Shown here: piece after piece, positions 46,111 to 53,748 of the stretch
Layout of the letters: every line of letters begins with the position of its first letter
How positions within the stretch are numbered: position 1 is the first letter of the stretch
Source: Methylocystis sp. SC2
GTDB lineage: Bacteria; Pseudomonadota; Alphaproteobacteria; Rhizobiales; Beijerinckiaceae
DNA length: 64,000 bases
Assembly (NCBI RefSeq): GCF_000304315.1
Contig: NC_018485.1
Span: 3,318,501-3,382,500 of the forward strand
Reading direction: 5' to 3'
The notes under the pieces: model-generated
The model's database searches: none
What the model saw: only the letters and a program-made list of their open reading frames with translations
Told to the model about the DNA's origin: nothing
Position numbers and translations under genes: made by a program

Positions 46111-46932
46111 CTACAAGCAGTCCTCATGCTGAGGAGGTTGCGCGGCGACCGTCTCGAAGCGCGAGGACTGTGATGATTGCCGGCTGCGCCCATGCGACGC
46201 CAGCAACTCCTGCACCCGCGCATGCGTCTCCGCCGCGAGCGTCTTGCGGTCCTTGTCGCACGTTTCGATCGCTTCCCCGAACATGATGTGACACTGCGTG
46301 CGGCCGCGCTTCATCAGGCGCCACAGATGCGGCAGGAAGGTCATGTCGCCGTACCAGCCGACATCGATCCTGCGCGCGCCGTTGGAGTACCAGATCGCGA
46401 CCGGCGCGAGCGTCGACGCGTCGCCGCGCGCCGCCATCGCCTCCAGCGGCGCGAAATGCGCTGAACGAAACGGCAAAACCGCGGCGCCGTCGCTTGACGT
46501 GCCTTCGGGAAAGATGACGAGATCGCCGCCCGCGCGCAGCGCGTCGGCGAGCGCGTCATTGACGCGCGCGACGTCCTGCCTCGCGCCGCGCTCGACGAAG
46601 ATCGTGCCCTGCAGCCGCGCCAGCAGTCCGAGCACGGGCCAGCTTGCGACTTCGCGCTTCGCCAGAAAGACCAGCGGATAGACGCTCGCGAGCGCGATGA
46701 TGTCGGTCCAGGACACATGGTTCGAGACGACGAAGCGCGGCGCGCGCGAGGGCAGGGCGCCGCGCGCCTCGACCTCTATGCCGATGACGGCGCAAACCGC
46801 GCGGCAGAAGCGCGTCTGGATCGCATGCTGAATCGGCCAGCCGCGCCGGCGCGCCAGCGCCTGGAGCGGAACAAGGAAGATGAAAGCGCCCGTCAGCGTG
46901 AAGACGAAGGCGAGCGCGCGCAGATGGGCCAT
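46111..46932 (-). CDS. olsA: 1-acyl-glycerol-3-phosphate/lyso-ornithine lipid acyltransferase (PlsC family, OlsA-like)
   Basis: This membrane acyltransferase of 273 residues has an N-terminal membrane span, the HX4D catalytic motif in NHVSWTD (His72, Asp77), a binding motif in FVERG, and FPEGTSSDG at 141-149. It would finish ornithine lipids by acylating lyso-ornithine lipid; a role in phosphatidate synthesis is the alternative. The last 17 residues (from SSRFETVAAQPPQHEDCL) are encoded by a family B repeat that also supplies the stop region, so the native C-terminus has been replaced. Confidence 0.82.
   Translation of the reverse strand: MAHLRALAFVFTLTGAFIFLVPLQALARRRGWPIQHAIQTRFCRAVCAVIGIEVEARGALPSRAPRFVVSNHVSWTDIIALASVYPLVFLAKREVASWPVLGLLARLQGTIFVERGARQDVARVNDALADALRAGGDLVIFPEGTSSDGAAVLPFRSAHFAPLEAMAARGDASTLAPVAIWYSNGARRIDVGWYGDMTFLPHLWRLMKRGRTQCHIMFGEAIETCDKDRKTLAAETHARVQELLASHGRSRQSSQSSRFETVAAQPPQHEDCL
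46118..46170. repeat. Palindromic repeat, family B copy 9, inside the olsA 3' end
   Basis: It runs from CAGTCCTCATGCTGAGGAG to CTCGAAGCGCGAGGACTG. It lies wholly within the coding sequence of olsA and encodes its C-terminus. Confidence 0.75.
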
Positions 46933-46980
46933 GGCGCGCAGATGGCGCGCCTGTAAGACAGGCGCATGACAGCGTCCCCG

Positions 46981-48132
46981 CTACCGCGCCTTCGCGGCGT
47001 CCGCCAGGAAAAACCGCACCATCTCGCGCGAGGCCTCGGGGCCGTGGCGATCGGCGAAGGAGCCGTCGGGATCGCCGCCTGACCAGGCGTGGCCGAGCCC
47101 CTCGACGGCCCAATGTTCCAGCAGCGGCACGCCGCGCGTGTCGGCGATGACGGTGCGGCTGTATTTGCGGCCGCCCGCCGATCCGGTCTCGCGCGTTTCG
47201 CGCGCCAGCGCATCGGCAAGATCGAGCCGAGCCCCTGCGATGATCGTTTCGCCGTTGGTCGGATGCACCTTCTGGTCGGCGTCGCCGTGGAAAACGATCG
47301 TCCGCACGCCGTCAGACAGGGACCTGCGCGCGGCGCCGCGTTCGAATTTGCCGCTCATCGCCGCGAAGGCGGAGGCGACGTCGCTCGCCGAGCCATGCGC
47401 GAGGCCGGAATGCACGCCCACCGCGGCGTAGAGCTCCGGATAGGTCGCGGCCATTGTCGCGGCCATGGCGCCGCCGGCCGACAGACCCGCCACATAGACG
47501 CGCGTCGCATCGACGCGCCACTCCGCCATAACGGCGCGGGTCATGCCGGCGATGAGGCTGGGTTCGCCCCTCTCGCGGGTCTGATCCGCCGGGTTGAACC
47601 AGTTCCAGCAGCCCATCTGATTGGCCGTCGTCGACTGCGCCGGATAGGCGACAAGGAATCCATGTTCTTCGGCCAGCGCATTCATTCGCGAGCCGATGGC
47701 GAAGTCGTCGGGGTTCTGCGTGCAGCCGTGAAGCATCACGATCAAAGGCCGTTCGCCGTCTCCGACGTTTTGAGGCGCATAGACCTTGTAATCGCGCGCG
47801 CCGGCCGCGCCGACATAGCTGCGCGAGACATAGGCGGCGCCCGGCGGAACGTCGATTTGCGGGGTCTTCCGAAGCCCGACGAGCGGCCCGCCGTTCGGAT
47901 CGAGGCCGGGAAGACCGGCGTGACGCAGCAACTCCACGGTCTCGCCGAGCGGGCGGCGCAGACGAAACGTCGGGGGATGCGGCTCGGCGTGCGCCGCCGG
48001 CGGCGGCGTTGGCGCCTTCGCCGCGGCGCCGTTCGTCAGCGCGCCCATCAGCACCCGCGTCGCTTCCGCGAGATTTTGCTCGCGCGTCAGTCGCGTCGCC
48101 CGGCTGAAGGCGCCCGTTAGGAAGTTTTTCAT
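46981..48132 (-). CDS. PHB depolymerase family esterase (short-chain PHA depolymerase type 1)
   Basis: This alpha/beta hydrolase cleaves poly-3-hydroxybutyrate or related esters. The start at 48132 gives 383 residues. An N-terminal segment (TREQNLAEATRVLMGAL) precedes the catalytic domain with the oxyanion region LIVMLHGCTQNPDDF, catalytic Ser218 in GLSAGGAMA, and a C-terminal His in GLGHAWSGG. No signal peptide is evident although relatives are extracellular, so it may act on intracellular granules or leave by another route. The CopG regulator gene lies 32 bases upstream on the same strand. Confidence 0.88.
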   Translation of the reverse strand: MKNFLTGAFSRATRLTREQNLAEATRVLMGALTNGAAAKAPTPPPAAHAEPHPPTFRLRRPLGETVELLRHAGLPGLDPNGGPLVGLRKTPQIDVPPGAAYVSRSYVGAAGARDYKVYAPQNVGDGERPLIVMLHGCTQNPDDFAIGSRMNALAEEHGFLVAYPAQSTTANQMGCWNWFNPADQTRERGEPSLIAGMTRAVMAEWRVDATRVYVAGLSAGGAMAATMAATYPELYAAVGVHSGLAHGSASDVASAFAAMSGKFERGAARRSLSDGVRTIVFHGDADQKVHPTNGETIIAGARLDLADALARETRETGSAGGRKYSRTVIADTRGVPLLEHWAVEGLGHAWSGGDPDGSFADRHGPEASREMVRFFLADAAKAR

Positions 48133-48164
48133 TTTGTTTACGCCTCGCGGCAGAGTGGGGAAGG

Positions 48165-48581
48165 TCAACTGATGCGGTCCTGGAGCGCCGACTTGACGGA
48201 CTTGCTCGCTTGCAGCGCGCCGAGCACGGTGATCGACTCGATGGTCTCGCGCGCAAGCTCCGGCGTGACGTCTTGCGCGATGGACGCCAGTCCCAGGACA
48301 TGGATGCGCAATCTGCGGCCGGCCGACTTCACGGCCTCGAGGTCTTCGCGGCTGTAGTGCCGCAAGCCGAGCTCCAGCGTGTTGCGCATGATGGACTGTT
48401 TCACCGCGTCCGAATGCGCGCCGAGCTGGTTGCGGATCGCCGTGCGGATGAAGTCGGTGCGGTTGGAGTAGAAGCCTTCGCGCACCAAGAGATCGATATG
48501 GCCGAGATCGACGTAGCCGACATTGATCGTGATTTTCTCGGCCTCTGGCGGCCTTTCTCGTAATTTGTGTAGGTCCGCCAT
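48165..48581 (-). CDS. CopG-family (ribbon-helix-helix) transcriptional regulator
   Basis: This 138-residue protein has an N-terminal ribbon-helix-helix (EKITINVGYVDLGHIDLLVREG, read to the RTDFIRTAIRN helix) and a longer C-terminal part (RIHVLGLASIAQDVTPEL) that may bind a ligand or form oligomers. The ATG at 48581 has AGAGG 6 bases away; an ATG at 48587 would overlap that site. It probably regulates itself and the downstream PHA depolymerase gene. A four-unit hexamer array overlapping its start looks like its operator. Confidence 0.82.
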   Translation of the reverse strand: MADLHKLRERPPEAEKITINVGYVDLGHIDLLVREGFYSNRTDFIRTAIRNQLGAHSDAVKQSIMRNTLELGLRHYSREDLEAVKSAGRRLRIHVLGLASIAQDVTPELARETIESITVLGALQASKSVKSALQDRIS

Positions 48582-48583
48582 CG

Positions 48584-48621
48584 CCATCCTCTAACCATCT
48601 ACTGGGATGGTATATGGATGG
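48584..48621. promoter_or_regulatory. Candidate CopG operator: dyad of four CCATCC/GGATGG units
   Basis: CCATCC (48584-48589), CCATCT (48595-48600), GGATGG (48605-48610) and GGATGG (48616-48621) form a symmetrical array with 5-base spacers on each side and a 4-base centre. It overlaps the translation start and presumed promoter of the CopG gene. Confidence 0.5.
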
Positions 48622-48790
48622 TCTGTCGTTCGGGCGCAAGTGGCGCGAACGACCTTTGCGGCCATAGTCGACCCGACGACGTCCTCCGCGGTCGAGTTCT
48701 TCGCTACTCTTGACGCCGCCGCTTTAGGCGCCCTTATGTGCGGCTGCCCGCCCGCGCTGGCGGCCAGTTCAGGCTTTCTGGGAGATCCTA

Positions 48791-49342
48791 ATGACGATTG
48801 TGCTTGCGCGCCGCGCATGTGTCGTTGCGGCCCTGTCGCTTCTATCCGCCGGGCTGCTCGCCGGGCCGGCCTTCGCGCACGGCCCGTCGCGTCAGAAGGT
48901 CGTCGAAAAGATCGAAATCGACGCCCCGGCCGCGAAGGTCTGGGAAATCGTCGGCAATTTCCAGGACTGGAACTGGCATCCCGCCATTGCAAAAACCGAA
49001 GGGACGGGCGGCAACGCCGTCGACGCCAAGCGCAAGCTGACCCTCAAGAACGGCGGGGCAATCGACGAGACGCTGACCAAATACGACGCCGACGGCAAGT
49101 CGCTGAGCTACAAGATCGACGCCGTCGACGTGAAAGTGCTGCCGGTCAACAACTACGCTTCGACGATCAGCGTGAAGGAAGAGGGCGGCAAGAGCGTCGT
49201 CGAATGGAAGGGCGCGTTCTACCGCGGCTTCATGAACAATGATCCGCCGCCGGAACTTTCCGACGAGGCGGGGGTGAAGGCGGTGAGCGATATTTATAAA
49301 TCCGGTCTCGCCGCGTTGAAGGCCAAGGCGGAGAGCAAGTAA
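48791..49342 (+). CDS. MxaD-like SRPBCC family protein, copy 1
   Basis: This 183-residue periplasmic protein has a signal peptide ending AFA-HG and an SRPBCC/START-like fold. Key segments are KIEIDAPAAKVWEIVGNFQDWNWHP and VVEWKGAFYRGFMNNDPPPE. MxaD of Methylobacterium has this fold and influences electron transfer from methanol dehydrogenase to its cytochrome; the same role is inferred only. The gene is followed 10 bases later by a paralogue and then by a beta-propeller gene, which suggests a small periplasmic module. Other SRPBCC functions remain possible. Confidence 0.8.
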   Translation: MTIVLARRACVVAALSLLSAGLLAGPAFAHGPSRQKVVEKIEIDAPAAKVWEIVGNFQDWNWHPAIAKTEGTGGNAVDAKRKLTLKNGGAIDETLTKYDADGKSLSYKIDAVDVKVLPVNNYASTISVKEEGGKSVVEWKGAFYRGFMNNDPPPELSDEAGVKAVSDIYKSGLAALKAKAESK

Positions 49343-49352
49343 GCGCCGCGCC

Positions 49353-49937
49353 ATGCGCCAAGCGTCGGTCACGATCGCCGTCACGCGCCGGCAACTGCTC
49401 GGCGCCGTGGCGGCTCTTGTTTTTGCGCCGGGCGCTGCATTTGCGGCGCATGGCGCTTCGCCGCTGAAAGTCGTCGAGACGACGATCGTCGATGCGCCGC
49501 CGGGCAAAGTCTGGACGGTCGTCAGCGATTTTGCTCACGCCGACTGGCTGCCGGGCGTCGCCCGCGTCGAAACTTCCGGCGCCGATGTTCCCGATGAGGC
49601 GCGGCGCAGGCTGATCATGGCCGACGGCGGCGTCATCGAGGAATTGCTGACGAAGCGCGACGCCGAGCGGATGCTGCTTGGCGTTCATCGCGAAGGCGAC
49701 GATGTGAAGCGGCTGCCGGCGACCAATTACACCGCGCTGATTACGCTGCTGCCCGCCGAGGGCGGCAAGACGCAGGTCGAATGGAAGGCGCGCTTCTACC
49801 GCGGTCATCCCAACAACGACCCGCCGCCGGAATTGAACGACGATGTCGCGATTGCGGCGGTCACGGCGATGCAGCGTGCTTTTCTTGCGGCGTTGAAGGT
49901 GAAGGTGGAGGGGAGCGTTCCCTCTCCCCGCCAATAG
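49353..49937 (+). CDS. MxaD-like SRPBCC family protein, copy 2
   Basis: This 194-residue paralogue of the preceding gene shares the pattern VDAPPGKVWTVVSDFAHADWLP and VEWKARFYRGHPNNDPPPE. The N-terminus is a signal peptide of the twin-arginine-like type (TRRQLLGAVAAL). The last residues (VPSPRQ) and stop codon are encoded by the first arm of an inverted repeat, so the C-terminus has been changed by that element. It starts 10 bases after copy 1, so both are surely co-transcribed. Confidence 0.78.
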   Translation: MRQASVTIAVTRRQLLGAVAALVFAPGAAFAAHGASPLKVVETTIVDAPPGKVWTVVSDFAHADWLPGVARVETSGADVPDEARRRLIMADGGVIEELLTKRDAERMLLGVHREGDDVKRLPATNYTALITLLPAEGGKTQVEWKARFYRGHPNNDPPPELNDDVAIAAVTAMQRAFLAALKVKVEGSVPSPRQ

Positions 49938-50060
49938 CGGGGAGAGGGCCAGGGTGAGGGGCTTGGTGATTTTCCGAACCTATGGCGCATGATCGGATGA
50001 ATAGGACAGATGCCCCGGCCCCTCACCCTAACCCTCTCCCCGTAAACGGGGAGAGGGGGA
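49918..50060. repeat. Inverted-repeat element (family C) between the mxaD-like copy 2 and beta-propeller genes
   Basis: Two arms of about 40 bases, about 49919-49960 and 50019-50057, are inverted copies (CCTCTCCCCG ... GAGGGTGAGGGGC type), each with an internal hairpin, around a 57-base centre. The element covers the 3' end of the second mxaD-like gene and the start of the beta-propeller gene. Confidence 0.7.
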
Positions 50061-50174
50061 TGGGCGCGCGCCTTATTCGCCGCTCTCCTTCTCCTCGCCG
50101 CGCCGGCCCTCGCCGACGAGGCCTTCGTCACCGCGCAAGGCGCCGACGCCCTCTCGATCGTCGATCTTGTCAAA

Positions 50175-50996
50175 ATGCAGACCGTCGCGACTCTGCCGAT
50201 TGGCGGAAAGCCGGCTGGCATAGCTGTTTCGCGCGACGGCGCGCGCGCCTTTATCACTAGCCCCGAAGGCAAGTTTCTCACCGTCATCGACGCGGCGAGC
50301 CGCACGATCGAGAAGCGCATTCCGGTCGAAGGCGGGCCGCTGGGCGTCGCCGCGAGCCCCGACGGCAAGCGCGTCTATGTCGCCGATCTCTACGGCCGGC
50401 GCCTCATCGAGATCGTTCTCGCAGGCGGCGCGCAACGCAGCGTCGGCGTCGGCGCAATGGCGTCGGGCGTCGCGGTGGCGCCGGACGGCAAGACGATCAT
50501 CGTCGCCGACCGCGACGACAATGCGTTGTCCCTCATTGACGCGGCGACGTTTTCACGCGTCGCGACCATACCGGTCGGCAAGCATCCTTTCGGCGTGACG
50601 ATCGACGCTTCCAGCGCGCGCGCCTATTCGGCCAATGTCGAATCGGACGACGTCAGCGTCATCGACCTCGCTTCCCGCAAAGTCATCGCGACGCTCAAAT
50701 GCGGCAGCCGGCCTTACACGGTGGCGCTCGCCAAGGGCCGCATCTTCGTCGCCAATCAGCACGGCGACAGCGTCAGCGTTTTCGATGCGGAAAGCTTGGC
50801 GCCGCTCGAAACGATAAAGGTCGGCGAATATCCGGAAGGCCTGGCGGTCAGCGGCGACGGCGCGCGCGTCTATGTCGCCAATTGGTTCTCGAACGAACTC
50901 TGGGCGCTCGACGCGCAGACGCTGAAAATTCTCGGGAAAGCGGAGACCGGCGACGGCCCGCGCGCCTTCGGCGCCTTTATACGCGACGCCGAATGA
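50175..50996 (+). CDS. YncE-like beta-propeller protein, 5' end disrupted
   Basis: The readable 273-residue ORF is a run of six or seven 40-residue YVTN-type propeller blades (GVAVSPDG, VYVADLYGRR, VFVANQHGDS, RVYVANWFSNE). The frame continues upstream to 50061 and encodes a fine signal peptide (ARALFAALLLLAAPALA) and the first blade, but no start codon is in that frame. An ATG at 50060 is one base out of frame. Removing one G from 50062-50064 would join them. Such propellers accompany PQQ-alcohol metabolism genes; the mxaD-like neighbours fit this, but the role is inferred. Confidence 0.75.
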   Translation: MQTVATLPIGGKPAGIAVSRDGARAFITSPEGKFLTVIDAASRTIEKRIPVEGGPLGVAASPDGKRVYVADLYGRRLIEIVLAGGAQRSVGVGAMASGVAVAPDGKTIIVADRDDNALSLIDAATFSRVATIPVGKHPFGVTIDASSARAYSANVESDDVSVIDLASRKVIATLKCGSRPYTVALAKGRIFVANQHGDSVSVFDAESLAPLETIKVGEYPEGLAVSGDGARVYVANWFSNELWALDAQTLKILGKAETGDGPRAFGAFIRDAE

Positions 50997-51032
50997 TCTC
51001 GCAGTCATACAGCATGCGTTTGAACGGTTAGG

Positions 51033-51143
51033 CTGTCATTCCCGACGCGCGCAAAGCGCGCGATCGGGAATCTAGGGCAGGACCAGCGTTCCTGCGGCGG
51101 CTCTGGATTCCGGGTCAGGCCTTCGGCCTGCCGGGAATGACAG
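51033..51143. repeat. Palindromic repeat, family A copy 3
   Basis: CTGTCATTCCCG, an inner palindrome of GCGCGC type, CGGGAATC, a 30-base spacer, GGATTCCGGG, a second palindrome and CCGGGAATGACAG. The outer ends are a perfect inverted repeat. Confidence 0.8.
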
Positions 51144-51174
51144 GCCCCACGGAACAGCCAGATTTGGATGGCGG

Positions 51175-52383
51175 CTATGTTTCGATGTGCTCGGGCCGTA
51201 CGCCGAGTCCGATGAGCCGCGCCGGGAGTCGGCGCAGCAATGGTATGGCGTTAAGGAGTCGCAGCGCCAGCGGCGCGTCAAAAGGCTTCTCTGCCGAGAG
51301 GACGCTGCGCACCACGCGGTTTTGGATCGCAAGCTGAAGGGCCTGCGTCACGCGGGTCGGAAATTCCCGCCGCCTCTGCACCGCGGTCACGTCCGCGTCG
51401 GTCAGCGAATTGTCGCGCAGCTTCGTGGAAAGGAGATTGGCGGCGGCGACCGCGTCCTGAATCGCGAGATTGATCCCGACGCCGCCGACAGGCGACATGG
51501 CGTGTGCGGCGTCGCCGATGCACAGCAATCCGGGGCGGCTCCATGTCTTGAGGCGGTTGACCTGAACGGTGAGCAGGCTGACGTCGGTCCAATCCTTGAG
51601 CGTATCGACGCGATCGGCAAGGAAGGGCGTCAGCCGCGCGATCGAATCGCGAAACGTCTCGATGCCTTTCTCGCGCAGTTTTTCGGCGTCGCCCTTGGGG
51701 ATGACGCAGCCGCACTGCCAATAGGAGCCGCGATCAATCATCGCCAGCATGCGCCCCGGCGCGACGCGGCCGAAGCTTTCGTCGGGATCGCTCTGCTTGC
51801 GCGGCAGCTTGAACCACAGCACGTCCATCGGCGCGCCGAAATCCTCGACGGGGAGCTGCGCGTCCTCGCGCATCAGCGACCTGCGCCCATCCGCGGCGAT
51901 GACGAGTCTGGCCTCGATCTTCAGCTCTCCTTCCGGCCCTTTCGCTAAAACGCCGCAGACGCGCTCGCCGTCGAGTAGCAGGTCCTCGCCGGCGGTGTTC
52001 ATCAGAAGGCGGAAATTCGGAAGCGCGCGCGCATGTTCGGCGATGAAGTCGAGAAAATCCCATTGCGGCATGAAGGCGATGAAATTGCATTTGCCGGGTA
52101 GGCTGGAGAAATCGGCGACCTTGTATCGACGATCGCCGATCCAGGCCGAAAGCTCATAGGCCTTGTGGTGCGGGAGGCGCAGGAAGTCGTCGAGCAGCCC
52201 AAGTTCGTCCATCAGCCGCAGCGTCGACGGGTGAATCGTGTCGCCGCGAAAATCGCGTAGAAAGTCCGCATGTTTTTCGAGAACGATCACATCGACGCCG
52301 GCGTGGGCGAGCAGAAATCCGGCCATGAGCCCGGCAGGGCCGCCGCCGACGACGCAGCAGGTCGTTGTAACAATCTGCGACAT
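51175..52383 (-). CDS. FAD-dependent monooxygenase/oxidoreductase
   Basis: This 402-residue flavoprotein has the p-hydroxybenzoate hydroxylase fold. The ATG at 52383 follows GGAGG and places the FAD motif VVGGGPAGLMAG at about residues 11-22. The second FAD segment GDAAHAMSPVGGVGINLAIQD is near 280-300. It probably hydroxylates an aromatic or polyketide-like compound with NAD(P)H and O2; the substrate is unknown. It shares its direction with the MAPEG gene 93 bases upstream. Confidence 0.88.
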   Translation of the reverse strand: MSQIVTTTCCVVGGGPAGLMAGFLLAHAGVDVIVLEKHADFLRDFRGDTIHPSTLRLMDELGLLDDFLRLPHHKAYELSAWIGDRRYKVADFSSLPGKCNFIAFMPQWDFLDFIAEHARALPNFRLLMNTAGEDLLLDGERVCGVLAKGPEGELKIEARLVIAADGRRSLMREDAQLPVEDFGAPMDVLWFKLPRKQSDPDESFGRVAPGRMLAMIDRGSYWQCGCVIPKGDAEKLREKGIETFRDSIARLTPFLADRVDTLKDWTDVSLLTVQVNRLKTWSRPGLLCIGDAAHAMSPVGGVGINLAIQDAVAAANLLSTKLRDNSLTDADVTAVQRRREFPTRVTQALQLAIQNRVVRSVLSAEKPFDAPLALRLLNAIPLLRRLPARLIGLGVRPEHIET

Positions 52384-52476
52384 AGAGCCTCCGGCGCCTG
52401 GAGCCCGACGCTCCAGCGACTCGAACATAGGCCACGCCGCACGGCGCTCTAACAACCGGTCGTCCGGCGGTGGCTT

Positions 52477-53010
52477 CTATAGACTAAGAGCAAACCGCGC
52501 CCACATGATCGCGAGCGTGATGCAGCTTACGGCGTAAACCGCAAAACGGAAGGGAACGTGATTAAGCAAGATGTAGATGGCGGCGTGAACGGCTCGAGAC
52601 GCCACATACATCCAGGCGAGTGAGAGCTGCAACGCGTCGATGTGGTGAAACGCGACCATCATCAGCATGACGACATAGAAAAGCGTCGGAACTTGCATGA
52701 GGTTATTGAATGCCCGAGCCGGGCGCTCAATCCATTCGCTCGGCGGCTCGGTCTTGTAGTCGCGGAAATATTTTAACGAAGCGCCGCCGAGCAGCACGGC
52801 GCCGTTCCGGGACATCACCATCAGCAACCAAACCGCGGCGGTTAAGGCGAACATTGCAATCATGGGCGACACGATATCCACGGGGTCAGCGGGAATGACC
52901 GGCCGAGTGGACAGCGCCGCGATCGCAACCGCGCCCGCCATAATGATGGCGAAGACAGCTAGATATTCGTTGCCGCTCGGTCGGCGCCCTTCTTCTTGGA
53001 ATTCGGCCAT
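52477..53010 (-). CDS. MAPEG-family membrane protein
   Basis: This 177-residue protein has four predicted membrane spans. The MAPEG pattern is visible: RPARAFNNLMQVPTLFYVV, then a third span, then YVASRAVHAAIYIL. Eukaryotic relatives are glutathione-dependent microsomal enzymes, but bacterial members are mostly uncharacterised. The ATG at 53010 has GGGAG upstream. It is divergent from an HxlR regulator gene, with an inverted repeat between them that could control both. Confidence 0.82.
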   Translation of the reverse strand: MAEFQEEGRRPSGNEYLAVFAIIMAGAVAIAALSTRPVIPADPVDIVSPMIAMFALTAAVWLLMVMSRNGAVLLGGASLKYFRDYKTEPPSEWIERPARAFNNLMQVPTLFYVVMLMMVAFHHIDALQLSLAWMYVASRAVHAAIYILLNHVPFRFAVYAVSCITLAIMWARFALSL

Positions 53011-53104
53011 CAATCTTCTCCCTCGTGAGATGCGCAAGCGAAGCGTTCACAGCCAGCGACGCGCGTTTGGGATGAGCGTCATGCTCGCCCGCTCGGCGGA
53101 GATC

Positions 53105-53149
53105 ACTTGCAATTTACAAATAAATCGAGATCGCTTGTTATTTGCAAGT
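53105..53149. promoter_or_regulatory. Inverted repeat in the MAPEG-HxlR divergent promoter region
   Basis: ACTTGCAA (53105-53112) and TTGCAAGT (53142-53149) are perfect inverted copies in an AT-rich stretch, each extended by similar flanks (TTTACAAATAA and TTATTTGCAAG). It is a good candidate HxlR binding site. Confidence 0.5.
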
Positions 53150-53169
53150 AAATTTCATAACCTCCGCGG

Positions 53170-53616
53170 GTGTCCAAGAAAGATCCCGCGCTCCGACGCT
53201 CCGACTGCCCGCTGAACGTCTGCCTCGAAATCTTCGGCGACCGATGGTCGCTGCTCATCATCCGCGACCTGCTGTTCAAGAAGCGGCACGAGTTCAAGGA
53301 CTACCTCGCGGCCAAGGAACGTATCGCGACCAATGTCCTGTCGGATCGGCTGCGGCGATTGGAGGCAAGCGGCATCATCACGAAGACCGCGCACCCCTCC
53401 GATGCGCGCAAGGCGGACTACCGGCTGACTGAAAAGGGATTGGATCTAGCCCCTCTCCTCTTCGAAATGGCGCTTTGGGCGACGAAGCATGAGAAGACCG
53501 ACGCCCCCACGGCTCTGGTGCGGCGAATGTCGGACGACCGTTCGGACCTGCTCGCAGAGCTGAGAGCCAACCACAGGCCGGCGCCGGCGCGAAAAAATCC
53601 AAGCGCAAGGAAGTGA
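53170..53616 (+). CDS. HxlR-family winged-helix regulator
   Basis: This 148-residue cytoplasmic regulator has the HxlR core: CPLNVCLEIFGDRWSLLIIRDL near residues 13-34 (Cys13 is the conserved redox-type cysteine position of this family), FKDYLAAKERIATNVLSDRL as recognition helix region, and KADYRLTEKGLDLAP as wing and dimer helix. The GTG at 53170 is used because no ATG fits the family N-terminus. It is divergent from the MAPEG gene and likely represses that gene and itself. Confidence 0.88.
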   Translation: MSKKDPALRRSDCPLNVCLEIFGDRWSLLIIRDLLFKKRHEFKDYLAAKERIATNVLSDRLRRLEASGIITKTAHPSDARKADYRLTEKGLDLAPLLFEMALWATKHEKTDAPTALVRRMSDDRSDLLAELRANHRPAPARKNPSARK

Positions 53617-53748
53617 CGTCTGGGGCTGAGAAGCTTGCGTCCGGTCTGACCCGGGCGCTCGACTTGGATGGGGCCGTCTCTCCGGCAAGGCTGGACATTG
53701 GCGCCATCAGACGCAATAAGGGGCCACGACATTCGAGGACGCAGCTAC

